Notes: generated by a model from the sequence alone, not told the origin. 64,000 bases of DNA from an uncultured Alphaproteobacteria bacterium (GCA_943788635.1 CALSRA010000011.1:23383-87382), one strand, 5' to 3'; shown: positions 17,042 through 26,320, counted from the stretch's first letter. Made by a program: numbers and translations.

Positions 17042-17712
17042 AAAACATACCCCCGCCCGCGGACTGTTTTCAGGTAGCGGGGTAATTTCGAATCAGGCTC
17101 GATCTTGCGGCGCAGACGGGTAACCTGAACGTCAATCATCCGCTCGCTGCCATCGATATTGCACAGGACCGTCAAATCTTCCCGGCTGAGGATATCGCCC
17201 GCATTTTCCGCAAGAACCTTCAGCAGGCTCGCTTCCGATGAGGTCAGGCGGACGACGCTGCCACCGCCCTGCAGGATCTCGCGCCCCGGATCGAAAACGT
17301 AATTGCCAAAGCGGATCTCCTCTGCCGGGCCGGCCGCAGGGCGCGCCCTGCGCAGGATCGTATTTATCCGCAGCACCAGCTCACGGGGCTCAAACGGTTT
17401 GGACAGGTAATCATCCGCACCGCCTTCCAGCCCGTCGATCCTGGCCTCGGTCTCCCCCATGGCGGTCAGCATGAGAATCGGCACAGTATTGTCGATCCGA
17501 ATGGAGCGGGTCAGGGACAACCCGTCCTCTCCCGGCATCATCCGGTCCATGACGATCAGATCATATTCCAGCGCCTGCATCCGGGCCCGGGCATCATCCG
17601 CATCAGTCGCGACCGTCACTCGAAACCCGTTATCCATCAGGTATTTACGCAACAGGTCCCGCAAACGATTGTCGTCATCCACGACCAGAATATGAGATTC
17701 ATCCGATATCAT
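17029..17712 (-). CDS. OmpR-family response regulator
   Basis: 227 residues. The receiver domain carries the acidic pair in ILVVDDDNRLRDLL, the phospho-acceptor aspartate in YDLIVMDRMMPGEDG near 57 and the lysine in DYLSKPFEPREL. The C-terminal winged helix has the DNA-recognition region REDLTVLCNIDGSERMIDVQ and ends RRKIEPDSKLPRYLKTVRGRG YVLW-like, as in OmpR. It is activated by the kinase encoded just downstream and binds DNA. It begins 42 bp after the marR-type gene and is probably co-transcribed. Confidence 0.93.
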   Translation of the reverse strand: MISDESHILVVDDDNRLRDLLRKYLMDNGFRVTVATDADDARARMQALEYDLIVMDRMMPGEDGLSLTRSIRIDNTVPILMLTAMGETEARIDGLEGGADDYLSKPFEPRELVLRINTILRRARPAAGPAEEIRFGNYVFDPGREILQGGGSVVRLTSSEASLLKVLAENAGDILSREDLTVLCNIDGSERMIDVQVTRLRRKIEPDSKLPRYLKTVRGRGYVLWPD

Positions 17713-17754
17713 TGCTCAGTCAGCTCTGTCATGGATGCCACGCGCATGCCCGGC

Positions 17755-18258
17755 TCAACCGCCAGCATCGTCATCATAGTCGAAACGATCCCGGTCTTCA
17801 TCGCTCGTCATCAATCCCAGAATAACTTTTCGAAACCCCGCAACAGCGTCATCACCGGCATCCCGGTAGGCCCGCGCGAACCGTTCACGCTGATTGGCCG
17901 TCAATTCCATTTCGAGGCTTCGGCCTTTATCCGTCAGCTCCAGCAGGCGTTGCCGACGATCTTCGACCCCCGTTTTCTGAAGAATAAACCCTTCGCGCAC
18001 AAGCTGCCCGAGTACGCGATTCAGGCTCTGCTTGGTAATCTGCAGGATACCGAGCAGCGAAGAAACCGTCATGCCCGGGTAGCGGCCGACGAAATAGATC
18101 ACCCGGTGATGCGCCCGCCCGAAACCGAACCGGGTAAGAATGACATCAGGTTCAGCGGTAAAATCGCGATACGCGTAGAACATCATCTCGATGCCCTGCC
18201 GCAATTCTTCGTCCTTCAAAAAAGGGGTTTCGCCTCCTTTTGGCGCCAGCGTGTCCAC
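17755..18258 (-). CDS. MarR-family transcriptional regulator
   Basis: 167 residues. The winged helix-turn-helix is clear: MTVSSLLGILQITKQSLNRV (recognition helix near 85), then the wing VLQKTGVEDRRQRLLELTDKG-type segment near 110-130 (here FILQKTGVEDRRQRLLEL). Dimerisation helices lie at both ends. Such proteins repress or activate nearby genes and often respond to small aromatic ligands. It heads the minus-strand regulator group and diverges from ilvE, with 211 bp between the starts, so ilvE may be a target. Confidence 0.9.
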   Translation of the reverse strand: MDTLAPKGGETPFLKDEELRQGIEMMFYAYRDFTAEPDVILTRFGFGRAHHRVIYFVGRYPGMTVSSLLGILQITKQSLNRVLGQLVREGFILQKTGVEDRRQRLLELTDKGRSLEMELTANQRERFARAYRDAGDDAVAGFRKVILGLMTSDEDRDRFDYDDDAGG

Positions 18259-18469
18259 GTCTGTGCTCCCGTTACCTGCCTTCCAGAATTACGTCAGCGA
18301 GTTTGACATAAAAATCATGCGAATGTTACAAGGCGGACCGATTTTCGGAAGGTATGTTACATTTTCTGGCGGTAGCGGGTAAATTTACTGTCCAGACATG
18401 ATTACGCGACAATGCCGGCATTCCCCGCCAAAAAAGCGAGGATGGGCACGCCCCAGGGAGACACCAAGA

Positions 18470-19363
18470 ATGGATACGAGCTACGACAACCGACCGGGTT
18501 TCATATGGATGAACGGCGAACTGGTCCCCTGGAAGGATGCCAACACCCATGTCCTGACCCATGCCCTGCATTATGCTTCCTGTGTGTTTGAAGGCGAACG
18601 GGCGTATGACGGCCGCATCTTCAAGCTGAACGAACATACGCGGCGGCTGTTCGCCGGCGCGCAAACCATGGACTTCGAAATTCCCTATACGATCGAGGAA
18701 ATCGACGCGGCCTGCAGGCTTGTCGTCGAGAAACAGGGTATTCGCGACGGCTACATTCGCCCGATCGCGTATCGCGGTGCCGAAATGATGGGTGTATCGG
18801 CGCAGGAGACGAAAATTCACGTCGCCATCGCCGCCTGGGAGTGGCCGGACTATTTCGCCGACCGGATGACCGGTATTCGCATGAAATGGGCAAAATGGCG
18901 TCGCCCGGACCCGGCAACGATCCCTTGCAAGACCAAAGCCGGCGGCCTTTACATGATCTGCACGCTATCCAAGCACGATGCGGAAAAGGACGGCTATGCC
19001 GATGCGCTGATGATGGACTATCGCGGCTATATCGCGGAGGCAACCGGCGCCAATATCTTCATGCTGATGGAAGACGGCAAGCTGCACACGCCCGAACCGG
19101 ACTGTTTCCTGGACGGCATTACCAAGCGGACAGTCAGCGCACTGGCCCGGTCACACGGCTACGAAATCGTCCAGCGCCACATCAAACCGGAAGAACTGGC
19201 CGGCGCGTCGGAAGTATTCCTGACCGGCACGGCCGTCGAGGTCACCCCCGTGCGCGAAATAGGCGAATACACATTCACGCCGGGTGAGATGACCCGCAAA
19301 CTGATCGAAGCATATGACGCCGAAGTCCGCAGTGAAGTGCCGGCAACATTGAACGCCGCCTGA
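18470..19363 (+). CDS. ilvE: Branched-chain amino acid aminotransferase
   Basis: 297 residues from ATG 18470, chosen for the AGGGAG site 10 bases upstream; an in-frame ATG at 18398 adds 24 unlikely residues. Fold type IV aminotransferase: HALHYASCVFEGERAYDG, IRPIAYRGAEMMGV, the PLP lysine in IPCKTKAGGLYM, EATGANIFMLM and TGTAVEVTPV near the C-terminus. It reversibly moves the amino group between glutamate and the 2-oxo acids of leucine, isoleucine and valine. The next gene ends only 14 bp away on the opposite strand. Confidence 0.95.
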   Translation: MDTSYDNRPGFIWMNGELVPWKDANTHVLTHALHYASCVFEGERAYDGRIFKLNEHTRRLFAGAQTMDFEIPYTIEEIDAACRLVVEKQGIRDGYIRPIAYRGAEMMGVSAQETKIHVAIAAWEWPDYFADRMTGIRMKWAKWRRPDPATIPCKTKAGGLYMICTLSKHDAEKDGYADALMMDYRGYIAEATGANIFMLMEDGKLHTPEPDCFLDGITKRTVSALARSHGYEIVQRHIKPEELAGASEVFLTGTAVEVTPVREIGEYTFTPGEMTRKLIEAYDAEVRSEVPATLNAA

Positions 19364-19377
19364 CCGCCAAGCCGGTC

Positions 19378-20769
19378 CTACCAGGCCATATCGAGAATTT
19401 CCCGCACCTGGGCGGGACCGGCGATTTTGCGGGGGTTGGTATGAACCCACCGATCATGCATGGATTTTTCCGCAATTTCGTCGAGTTGCCCCGCAGCCAC
19501 ACCGACATCGCGTAGCGTTCCCGGCTGATCCAGCCCGGCGATAAACCTGCGCAACACATCACCGGCATCGTCGCCGGGGCTGCCGAAAGCCTCGCTGACC
19601 AGCGCCTGTCGGGTAGCATTCACCGACAGATTATAGTGCATCACATTCGGCAACATGACGCAGGACGTATGCCCGTGCGGCACGTTCGCCGTTCCGCCCA
19701 GCACATGCCCAATGCCATGACTAGCCCCCTTGGACACGCCCGCCTGCCCACCGACCATCGACAGCCATGCACCGGTCTGACAATCGAGCCGCGCATCAAG
19801 GTCGCCCGGATCCGCCTTGCAGCGTGACAAACCGCGCGACAGCAGTTTCAGTGCCTGAATGGCGGTTCCGTCGATATAGGGCATCGGGTTGATCGAACAA
19901 AGGTCTTCAACCGCGTGGTCCACGGCGCGCACACCCGTCGAGAGCCACAGCCATTCCGGCGTATGAACCACCAGAGCCGGGTCGAGGATAACTGCATGCG
20001 GTGCAAACAACGCATGCCGATAAAGCTGTTTGGTTCGTGTCGCGGTATCTGTACAACCCGCCGTCAGATTGAATTCACCGCCGGAAAGCGTTGTTGGGAC
20101 CGCGATCATCCGCACCGACGGCGTTTGCATTTCCGGCTGTTCACTGCGGCCATCGGTCCCGATGCGGGTATAGAACGCGTCCAGTGCGGCAACATCGCGA
20201 ACATCATTGGCCAGACACAGCACAATCATCTTGCCGCCATCCGTGACCGACCCGCCACCCAGCGTCACAATCAGATCGGCGCCGGCCGCCCGTGCGGCAT
20301 TCGCCGCGGCAACAACGTCATCGCGCGGCGTATGTGCTGCCATCCGATCGACAACCCCGGCAAAGCGATCCCCCAGGACTGCGCGCAACCGGTCGATACA
20401 ATCGGTCGCACGCGCCAGGGTGCCGCTCGATAATACAAAGACCCGGGTTGCGCCCAGTTCGTCCGCTTCGGCGGCGACGGCCTCATCAAACGCCACGCCG
20501 TAACGGACGCGGTCAATGGCCGCATACCGGAAAACACCATTCTGCACTTCCAGCCAGCCCTTGCCGCCCGTATCCGGGTCGTCCGTCGCTTCCAGCTCTT
20601 CAAGCTTCTTGGCGTCCAGCTCTGTCTTGGCGCGATCAGTCGCGTCCTTTTCGCGCAATTTCTCGCCTTTCGTGCGGCCAGACACAGCCCGGTTTCGCGC
20701 CGCCTTTTCAGACTTCGCTTCTTTTTCTTTCTTCTTGCGAAATTCCCGCAGATTGACGATTTCCGCCAT
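19378..20769 (-). CDS. DUF4169 / iron-containing alcohol dehydrogenase fusion
   Basis: 463 residues. The first 60 (MAEIVNLREFRKKKEKEAKS..., then GRTKGEK) match DUF4169, normally a free-standing basic helical protein of about 60 residues. After an acidic linker the rest is a group III iron-type alcohol dehydrogenase: TLGGGSVTDGGK (NAD-binding), then AVDHAVE, GASHGIGHVLGG and PHGHTSCVMLP with the metal histidines. The usual metal aspartate of DALxHAIE reads R-A-V-D-H here, as in some relatives. No stop or frameshift separates the halves. A GTG at 20547 could start the dehydrogenase alone. It begins 2 bp after moaE, in the molybdenum cofactor operon. Confidence 0.85.
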   Translation of the reverse strand: MAEIVNLREFRKKKEKEAKSEKAARNRAVSGRTKGEKLREKDATDRAKTELDAKKLEELEATDDPDTGGKGWLEVQNGVFRYAAIDRVRYGVAFDEAVAAEADELGATRVFVLSSGTLARATDCIDRLRAVLGDRFAGVVDRMAAHTPRDDVVAAANAARAAGADLIVTLGGGSVTDGGKMIVLCLANDVRDVAALDAFYTRIGTDGRSEQPEMQTPSVRMIAVPTTLSGGEFNLTAGCTDTATRTKQLYRHALFAPHAVILDPALVVHTPEWLWLSTGVRAVDHAVEDLCSINPMPYIDGTAIQALKLLSRGLSRCKADPGDLDARLDCQTGAWLSMVGGQAGVSKGASHGIGHVLGGTANVPHGHTSCVMLPNVMHYNLSVNATRQALVSEAFGSPGDDAGDVLRRFIAGLDQPGTLRDVGVAAGQLDEIAEKSMHDRWVHTNPRKIAGPAQVREILDMAW

Positions 20770-20771
20770 GG

Positions 20772-21251
20772 CTATTCCGCTGCCTCCTTACCCGTATTCG
20801 CCGACCAACGTGCCGCGGCAGCATCATCGCTGCCCCGCGCCTCTACCCAACGCGCGTCACCGTCGCCGGTTTCTTCCAGTTTCCAGAATGGCGCCTTGGT
20901 TTTCAACCAGTCTATCAGAAAATGGCAGGCTTCAAAGGCTGCCGCCCGATGCGGACTGGCCGCGATGACCAGTACAATCTGGTCGCCCGGTTCCAGCCTT
21001 CCGTAACGATGCACGATCAGGCTGGCTTCCAGCGGCCAACGGGCATTGGCCTCGGCATCAATGGTTGCCAGCATTTTCTCGGTCATCCCGGGATAATGCT
21101 CCAGCGTCATGGCAGCGGAGCCGGTGTTACCGCCCATATCGCGAACAAGGCCCACGAAGCTGGTTATACCGCCAATCTGCATATTGCCCTGCGTCAGCGC
21201 CGCGATTTCGGCACCGACATCGAAATCCTCTCGCTGTACCCGAACACTCAT
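20772..21251 (-). CDS. moaE: Molybdopterin synthase catalytic subunit MoaE
   Basis: 159 residues. Conserved MoaE features: GGITSFVGLVRD near 30, the LEHYPGM stretch, VHRYGRLEPGDQIVLV, the SPHRAAAFEAC segment and the active-site lysine in LKTKAPFWKLE. With MoaD it inserts two sulfurs into cyclic pyranopterin monophosphate to make molybdopterin. It starts 1 bp after the moaD stop. The C-terminal 20 residues (DDAAAARWSANTG) are an extra tail compared with E. coli MoaE. Confidence 0.96.
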   Translation of the reverse strand: MSVRVQREDFDVGAEIAALTQGNMQIGGITSFVGLVRDMGGNTGSAAMTLEHYPGMTEKMLATIDAEANARWPLEASLIVHRYGRLEPGDQIVLVIAASPHRAAAFEACHFLIDWLKTKAPFWKLEETGDGDARWVEARGSDDAAAARWSANTGKEAAE

Positions 21252-21252
21252 A

Positions 21253-21504
21253 TCAGCCTCCGGTCATTGGCGGGAACAGGGCCACTTCCTCATCACCCCC
21301 AAGACTGGTATCGAGCGTAGCAAATTCCTGATTGACCGCAATACGAATTGCACTCGTATCGGCCAGCGCTTCGGCGAATTCAGGACCGCGACCTTTCAGC
21401 CATTCGATCAGGCCAGCTACGTCCTGCACCCCTTCGGGCAAGGAAATGTCTTCCTCTCCGATACCGGTACGTTGCCGCAACCAGGCGAAATACAGAACCT
21501 TCAT
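21253..21504 (-). CDS. moaD: Molybdopterin synthase sulfur carrier subunit MoaD
   Basis: 83 residues, ubiquitin-like fold. It starts MKVLYFAWLRQRTGIGEED and ends in the required di-glycine (VALFPPMTGG), which is adenylated and thiocarboxylated to carry sulfur to MoaE. It overlaps moeA by 4 bp and lies 1 bp from moaE, so the three are translated together. Confidence 0.96.
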   Translation of the reverse strand: MKVLYFAWLRQRTGIGEEDISLPEGVQDVAGLIEWLKGRGPEFAEALADTSAIRIAVNQEFATLDTSLGGDEEVALFPPMTGG

Positions 21505-22787
21505 GGCATGACCTCCGTGAACGGCAGGAAATCTACCATGTTCCCGCGCTCCAGCAAGGTCATGTCTTCCGGCAACATGACCAGACCATCCGCCCCAACC
21601 AGCGAGGACAATACGCCGGCGCCACTGCGCCCGTGTTTTTCAGCCCGTGCCGCACCATCGGCATCCATTTCAATGCGGGCGCGGACAAATTCGCGGCGAC
21701 TGATTTTCTTGCGGTGCTCAAACCCCGCACGGACCCTGAAACTGATCGGCGCGGTATCAACCGCCCCCGACAAACGCAGGATCAACGGCCGGGCCACGAT
21801 CAGAAATGTCACCATTGCAGCCACCGGATTGCCGGGCAACCCGGCCACAGGCACCGGCCCCTGCGGCGTATCGATCTGGCCCAGCGCAACCGGCCGGCCC
21901 GGTTTGATCGCCAAACGCCAGAAATGCAGCGATCCCAGGGCTTCGACAGCAGCCTTTACATGGTCTTCCTCACCGGTCGACATGCCACCAGACGTAATCA
22001 ACATATCGTGGTCCAGGGCGGCCGCCGCCAGCGCATCACGGATCACGTCGACCTTGTCTGGAATAATACCAAGATCGGTCACAATACAGCCCAGCCGCGT
22101 CAGAGCCGCCGTCAGGGTAAACCGATTGGAATCGAAGATCGCACCGGGGTCCAACTGCCCCTCACCAGGGTCCCGTAATTCGTCCCCGCTGGAAAAAACC
22201 GCAATGCGCAACGGGTCGTAAACCGCTAGCGCCGTGTAACCCAGCGATGCGGCAACGCCAATTTCCTGCGGGCGCAATCGTTGACCGGTTGCCAGCACGG
22301 TTTCACCGGTCCGGATATCTTCGCCCGCCGCGCGGCGATTGGCGCCCTGCTTGATACCTGGCTGAATAACGACAGTTTCCCCATCGAGACGGCAATCTTC
22401 CTGCATCATCACCGTATCCGGTGCGATGCCGGCGACACCTTCAGGCATCGGCGCGCCTGTGAAAATTCGCACAGCCCCTCCGCGTTGCGCAGGCTGCGGT
22501 AACGGATGGCCCGCCGCCGCACGGCCCGCAACAGGGAGCCGCGTTTCCGAATCGGGCGAAAGGTCATCATAGTAAACGGCATATCCGTCCACGGCGGAAT
22601 TCGCATGTGGCGGCACGTCGGACGATGACACAATATCCACCGCCAGAATGCGGCCAACGGCATCGCGCAACGGAACAGTCGATATTCCGGCAATCGGGAC
22701 GGTCCGGTCCTGCAGTGCCGCCAGCGCTTCATCCAGCGGCGTCAGCTCGCCCCCGAAGGCGAAGCAATCGTCGCTAAGCTGCGCCAC
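21501..22787 (-). CDS. moeA: Molybdopterin molybdotransferase MoeA
   Basis: 428 residues from the GTG at 22787, which has GGAGC at the right distance; a longer frame reaches 22850 but adds non-MoeA sequence. Hallmarks: DVPPHANSAVDGYAVYYDD, PMPEGVAGIAPDTVMMQED, FSSGDEL, the substrate loop TSGGMSTGEEDHV and LPGNPVAAMVTF. It inserts molybdate into adenylated molybdopterin. It overlaps mobB by 14 bp upstream and moaD by 4 bp downstream, in one minus-strand operon. Confidence 0.96.
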   Translation of the reverse strand: MAQLSDDCFAFGGELTPLDEALAALQDRTVPIAGISTVPLRDAVGRILAVDIVSSSDVPPHANSAVDGYAVYYDDLSPDSETRLPVAGRAAAGHPLPQPAQRGGAVRIFTGAPMPEGVAGIAPDTVMMQEDCRLDGETVVIQPGIKQGANRRAAGEDIRTGETVLATGQRLRPQEIGVAASLGYTALAVYDPLRIAVFSSGDELRDPGEGQLDPGAIFDSNRFTLTAALTRLGCIVTDLGIIPDKVDVIRDALAAAALDHDMLITSGGMSTGEEDHVKAAVEALGSLHFWRLAIKPGRPVALGQIDTPQGPVPVAGLPGNPVAAMVTFLIVARPLILRLSGAVDTAPISFRVRAGFEHRKKISRREFVRARIEMDADGAARAEKHGRSGAGVLSSLVGADGLVMLPEDMTLLERGNMVDFLPFTEVMP

Positions 22788-23295
22788 GGGAAACCGCTCC
22801 CTGCAATTCGGTCGCGGCGATAATAAAATCCGCAATGCCCGGCACATCATTCAGGTACAGCACCGGCAAGGACAAATCCGGCAGCGCCACATCGCAGGCA
22901 ACGGCAATGATATGAGGATCATCGACACACAGCAGCGGCTTGCCATTGGAAGGGCGATGGACTTCAAGCTTGGTGTGCGCGTGCCGCTTGAACCCTTCGA
23001 CCAGCAACAGGTCCACAGGCATCATATGGACGACGATATCGTCGAGATCCGGTTCCGGATTGCCGTGATGTTCATGCATCAGTGCCCAACGCCGGGCGGA
23101 ACTGATCATCACCTCCGTCGCCCCGGACTGCCGGTGCTCGTATGAATCCTTGCCCGGCTTGTCGATATCGAATTCATGATGAGCGTGTTTCACGGTCGAC
23201 ACGCTGATACCACGCGACAGCAATTCGGGAATCAGCTTCACGACAAGCGTCGTCTTGCCGCTGCCGCTCCATCCCGACAGTCCAAAAACCTTCAT
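22774..23295 (-). CDS. mobB: Molybdopterin-guanine dinucleotide adaptor protein MobB
   Basis: 173 residues, small P-loop GTPase. The Walker A motif GWSGSGKTTL opens the protein, followed by STVKHAHHEFDIDKPGKDSY (switch-like region) and DLLLVEGFKRHAHTKLEV. MobB helps deliver GTP or cofactor in forming molybdopterin-guanine dinucleotide, the form used by DMSO-reductase-type enzymes. No mobA is present in the window. The gene starts 28 bp after pgsA. Confidence 0.93.
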   Translation of the reverse strand: MKVFGLSGWSGSGKTTLVVKLIPELLSRGISVSTVKHAHHEFDIDKPGKDSYEHRQSGATEVMISSARRWALMHEHHGNPEPDLDDIVVHMMPVDLLLVEGFKRHAHTKLEVHRPSNGKPLLCVDDPHIIAVACDVALPDLSLPVLYLNDVPGIADFIIAATELQGAVSRGAA

Positions 23296-23323
23296 ACCCG
23301 TGTTCTCCGTCGCCGACCGCTGG

Positions 23324-23935
23324 TCAGCCCGCGCTGTTCTTCACCGTCGGCACGCTGTCTTTCTCAACCGGTTGCGGCGTGTCGGCCATCAGGTGTACCA
23401 GCCCCGTTTTCAGATAATCGTATCCCGTGATGATTGTCAGGCCGGCCGCGATCCACAGGCAGAGTTCACCGATCATAACGGCGGGAATTTCTGCTGGCGC
23501 CGCACTGCCAATCATCAGAAAACCCAAGGCTATCATCTGGATAAAGGTCTTCCACTTTGCAAGGCCGCTGACCGGAACGCCGACCTTTATTTCCGCCAGG
23601 AACTCGCGCAAGCCGGACACCAGCAGTTCACGGCACAAGATGACGAGCCCCGGCAATACTGCCAACCCGACGATCCGGTCAAACGCCACCAGCATCAGGA
23701 TAATGGCGGCAACCAGCAGTTTGTCGGCAACCGGGTCCATGAACCGGCCAAAGCTGGAAATCGCACCCATCGACCGCGCCGCATAGCCATCGAAGAAATC
23801 GGTGATGCAGGCATATGAATAAACCGCCAGCATAACCCATCGCACCGTGGGACCATCGAACCAGAACAGCGCAACGATCGCCGGGATGGCCCCGATACGT
23901 GACAGTGTCAGAAGGTTCGGCAGGTTGAAGAGCAT
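23324..23935 (-). CDS. pgsA: CDP-diacylglycerol-glycerol-3-phosphate phosphatidyltransferase
   Basis: 203 residues with several membrane helices. The CDP-alcohol phosphotransferase signature is intact (DFFDGYAARSMGAISSFGRF then MDPVADK), supplying the metal-binding aspartates. It makes phosphatidylglycerol phosphate in the inner membrane, the first committed step to phosphatidylglycerol and cardiolipin. It follows uvrC by 55 bp in the same direction, a pairing widespread in proteobacteria. The short polar tail after the last helix (PQPVEKDSVPTVKNSAG) is unremarkable. Confidence 0.95.
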   Translation of the reverse strand: MLFNLPNLLTLSRIGAIPAIVALFWFDGPTVRWVMLAVYSYACITDFFDGYAARSMGAISSFGRFMDPVADKLLVAAIILMLVAFDRIVGLAVLPGLVILCRELLVSGLREFLAEIKVGVPVSGLAKWKTFIQMIALGFLMIGSAAPAEIPAVMIGELCLWIAAGLTIITGYDYLKTGLVHLMADTPQPVEKDSVPTVKNSAG

Positions 23936-23990
23936 GCAGCTATCTCTAAGTGCGGAAACGGTTTTTCAGGGCGCAGAGGATATTGTCATT

Positions 23991-25907
23991 CTACTCATCG
24001 CCATGGAAATGGCCATAAATTTTCTCTGCGACCCCCTTGCTGATGCCCGTAACCGCCTCAAGGTCAGCCAATCCGGCGCGCGCAACGTTCCGCGCAGAGC
24101 CGAAATGCAGCAGTAGCGCCTTCTTTCGCTTCGCCCCGATACCAGGCACTTCATCCAGGGGTGACGCGGATATTCCGCGCGACCGGCGCGCCCGATGCGC
24201 GGTTATCGCGAACCGATGCGCCTCGTCCCGCAACCGCTGGATGAAATAAAGCAGCGGGTCCCGGGGTGCCAGCATGAAGACGCCGCCACCCGGCCGATAG
24301 AATTGCTCCCGCCCCGCGTTTCGATCCGGCCCTTTGGCAACGCCCAGCAGGGCAACGTCATCAATACCCAGATCGGCGAATACGTCGCTGGCAACGCCGA
24401 GCTGGCCCCGCCCGCCATCGACAATAACCAGATCCGGCCATTGCCCTTTGCGCCGTTCCGGATCTTCCTTTTGCGCACGCTTGAAACGCCGCGTCAGGAC
24501 CTCCCGCATCATTGCGTAATCATCACCGCCGGCAGGGACCGCATCGCCCTCGCCGCCAACGGTCTGGATATTGAACTTTCTATAGGCGTTTTTCATCAGC
24601 CCATCCGGCCCGCATACGATCATGCCGCCAATGGCATTGGTGCCCTGGATATGACTGTTGTCATACACTTCGATACGTTCCGGTGGCGTTTCGAGGTCGA
24701 GCCGCGCGGCCAGGGCATCCATCAGCTTGCGGTGCGATGCGCTTTCCGCCCTACGGCGTCCCAAGGCGTCGCGCGCGTTGTTGAGTGCATGGTCCACCGG
24801 TTTTCGCTTCGCCCCGCGCTGCGGCGCCAGAACCTGCACCTTGTGCGAAGCCCGTATCGATAATGCCTCGGCGACAAGATCGCGTTCCGCCAGGTCATGG
24901 CTCAGCAACACCGCTTTGGGGGGAAGCTTGTCGGCATAAAACTGCCCGACAAATGCCGCCAGCACGTCGCTGTCATCACGATTTCTGTCATGCGAGGGGA
25001 AATAGGCGCGGCTGCCGTAATTCCGGCCGTTGCGGAAGAAAAACACCTGAACGCAGGATTGGCCGCCTTCCTGATGCAGAGCAATGACGTCGGCATCGTC
25101 CAGCCCCGGCACGTTGATATCCTGATGCGCCTGCACTGCCGTCAAGGCGCGAATTCGGTCGCGAATCTTCGCGGCTGTTTCAAATTCCAGCGCTTCGCTG
25201 GCTGCTTCCATCTGTGTCCCCAGGCGGGCCTGCACCTTCGCGCTCTGTCCGGTGAAGAACTCCTTCGCCTCATCGACCAGCGCCGCATAATCCTCGTTGC
25301 TGATCCGGCCTACACAGGGCGCGCTGCATCGCTTGATATGATACTGCAGGCAGGGACGGGTGCGGCTGCGAAAGATATTGTCCGAACAGTTGCGCAGCAA
25401 AAATGCCCGTTGCAACGAGGACACCGTGCGGTTGACGGCGCCCGCGGAGGCGAACGGCCCGAAATAGGTGCCCGGCCTTTTTCGCGCGCCGCGATGCTTC
25501 ACGATCTGGGCAAATTCATGATCGGCCGTAATCAGGATATGCGCGAAGGTCTTGTCATCGCGCAGCAACACATTGTAGCGCGGCAGCAGCTTCTTGATCA
25601 GATTGGACTCAAGCAGCAGCGCCTCGACCTCGGTATGGGTTGTCACGAACTCCATTCGGGTCGTCTCGGCGATCATGCGCTGCAGGCGGATCGGCAATTG
25701 TGCCGGACGGGTATATGAGGCGACACGGTTGCGCAATTGCCGGGCCTTGCCGACATACAGCACGTCGCCGCGGTCATTGATCATCCGGTATACGCCGGGC
25801 GCCACAGGCAATGTTTTCAGGTAGCCGCGGATGACATCCGCGCCCGCCACCATACCCTGATGCCGCGACGCGCCATCCTCCGGCGCAAGATCAAGTCCTT
25901 CCGTCAT
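23991..25907 (-). CDS. uvrC: Excinuclease ABC subunit C
   Basis: 638 residues, normal length. The N-terminal GIY-YIG nuclease (PVAPGVYRMIND then GDVLYVGKARQLRNRV) makes the 3' incision. A UVR motif near 215-255 binds UvrB, the RNase H-like nuclease spans about 390-540 (EVYDNSHIQGTNAIGGMIV, DLVIVDGGRGQLG) and makes the 5' cut, and a C-terminal helix-hairpin-helix (DLEAVTGISKGVAEKIYGHF) binds DNA. It works with UvrA/UvrB in nucleotide excision repair. It opens the uvrC-pgsA transcript. A frameshifted uvrB lies nearby at 27.2-29.4 kb. Gene-free DNA follows upstream. Confidence 0.97.
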   Translation of the reverse strand: MTEGLDLAPEDGASRHQGMVAGADVIRGYLKTLPVAPGVYRMINDRGDVLYVGKARQLRNRVASYTRPAQLPIRLQRMIAETTRMEFVTTHTEVEALLLESNLIKKLLPRYNVLLRDDKTFAHILITADHEFAQIVKHRGARKRPGTYFGPFASAGAVNRTVSSLQRAFLLRNCSDNIFRSRTRPCLQYHIKRCSAPCVGRISNEDYAALVDEAKEFFTGQSAKVQARLGTQMEAASEALEFETAAKIRDRIRALTAVQAHQDINVPGLDDADVIALHQEGGQSCVQVFFFRNGRNYGSRAYFPSHDRNRDDSDVLAAFVGQFYADKLPPKAVLLSHDLAERDLVAEALSIRASHKVQVLAPQRGAKRKPVDHALNNARDALGRRRAESASHRKLMDALAARLDLETPPERIEVYDNSHIQGTNAIGGMIVCGPDGLMKNAYRKFNIQTVGGEGDAVPAGGDDYAMMREVLTRRFKRAQKEDPERRKGQWPDLVIVDGGRGQLGVASDVFADLGIDDVALLGVAKGPDRNAGREQFYRPGGGVFMLAPRDPLLYFIQRLRDEAHRFAITAHRARRSRGISASPLDEVPGIGAKRKKALLLHFGSARNVARAGLADLEAVTGISKGVAEKIYGHFHGDE

Positions 25908-26038
25908 CCGCTAAATCTTTGTCCTTAAACGATACTGTTCAATCGGCAGGCATCCTACACTAGCACAGGCCACGGGGTCCTCTCCCCTGAAGTAGTATTC
26001 AGCGGCCCGCCAGCGGGGCGAGGGATATCCCCGGGTGC

Positions 26039-26244
26039 TGTGGAAAACCTTGTTGAAAACTCACCCTCCCTAAGACATCGACAAGCTATTGCAGGAGCTT
26101 GACGTAATTGCCCAAAAAATAGGCATTTTTGCAAGCCATTGATTCTAATAAATAAAAATAAATCAAGTGTAAACAAACAGTTACAGTAAGGTTAAAATTC
26201 CGCGATCCGGCTGAATTGTGACGGTAGTAGCCGAATGTGCACAA
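26039..26244. other. AT-rich intergenic segment with DnaA-box-like 9-mers
   Basis: The 413-bp gap between uvrC and the SDR gene holds a markedly AT-rich core (about 26104-26200) in otherwise GC-rich DNA. On its left are TGTGGAAAA (26039-26047, one mismatch from the DnaA box in reverse) and TGTTGAAAA (26051-26059, two mismatches). On its right is TGTGCACAA (26236-26244, two mismatches). Flanking genes are not those usual at an alphaproteobacterial origin, so it may be no more than the uvrC promoter region. No gene was found in the gap. Confidence 0.25.
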
Positions 26245-26320
26245 CTCATTCCGAATATGGTCCTAATACGGGTTTGCATTTCACCGCACGGTTGCCGGTG
26301 CACAACCATTTCGCGGGCCA

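Noticed and set aside
25955..26176. 73-codon minus-strand frame in the uvrC upstream region
   Set aside because: No ribosome site, no similarity, spans the AT-rich promoter-like DNA.
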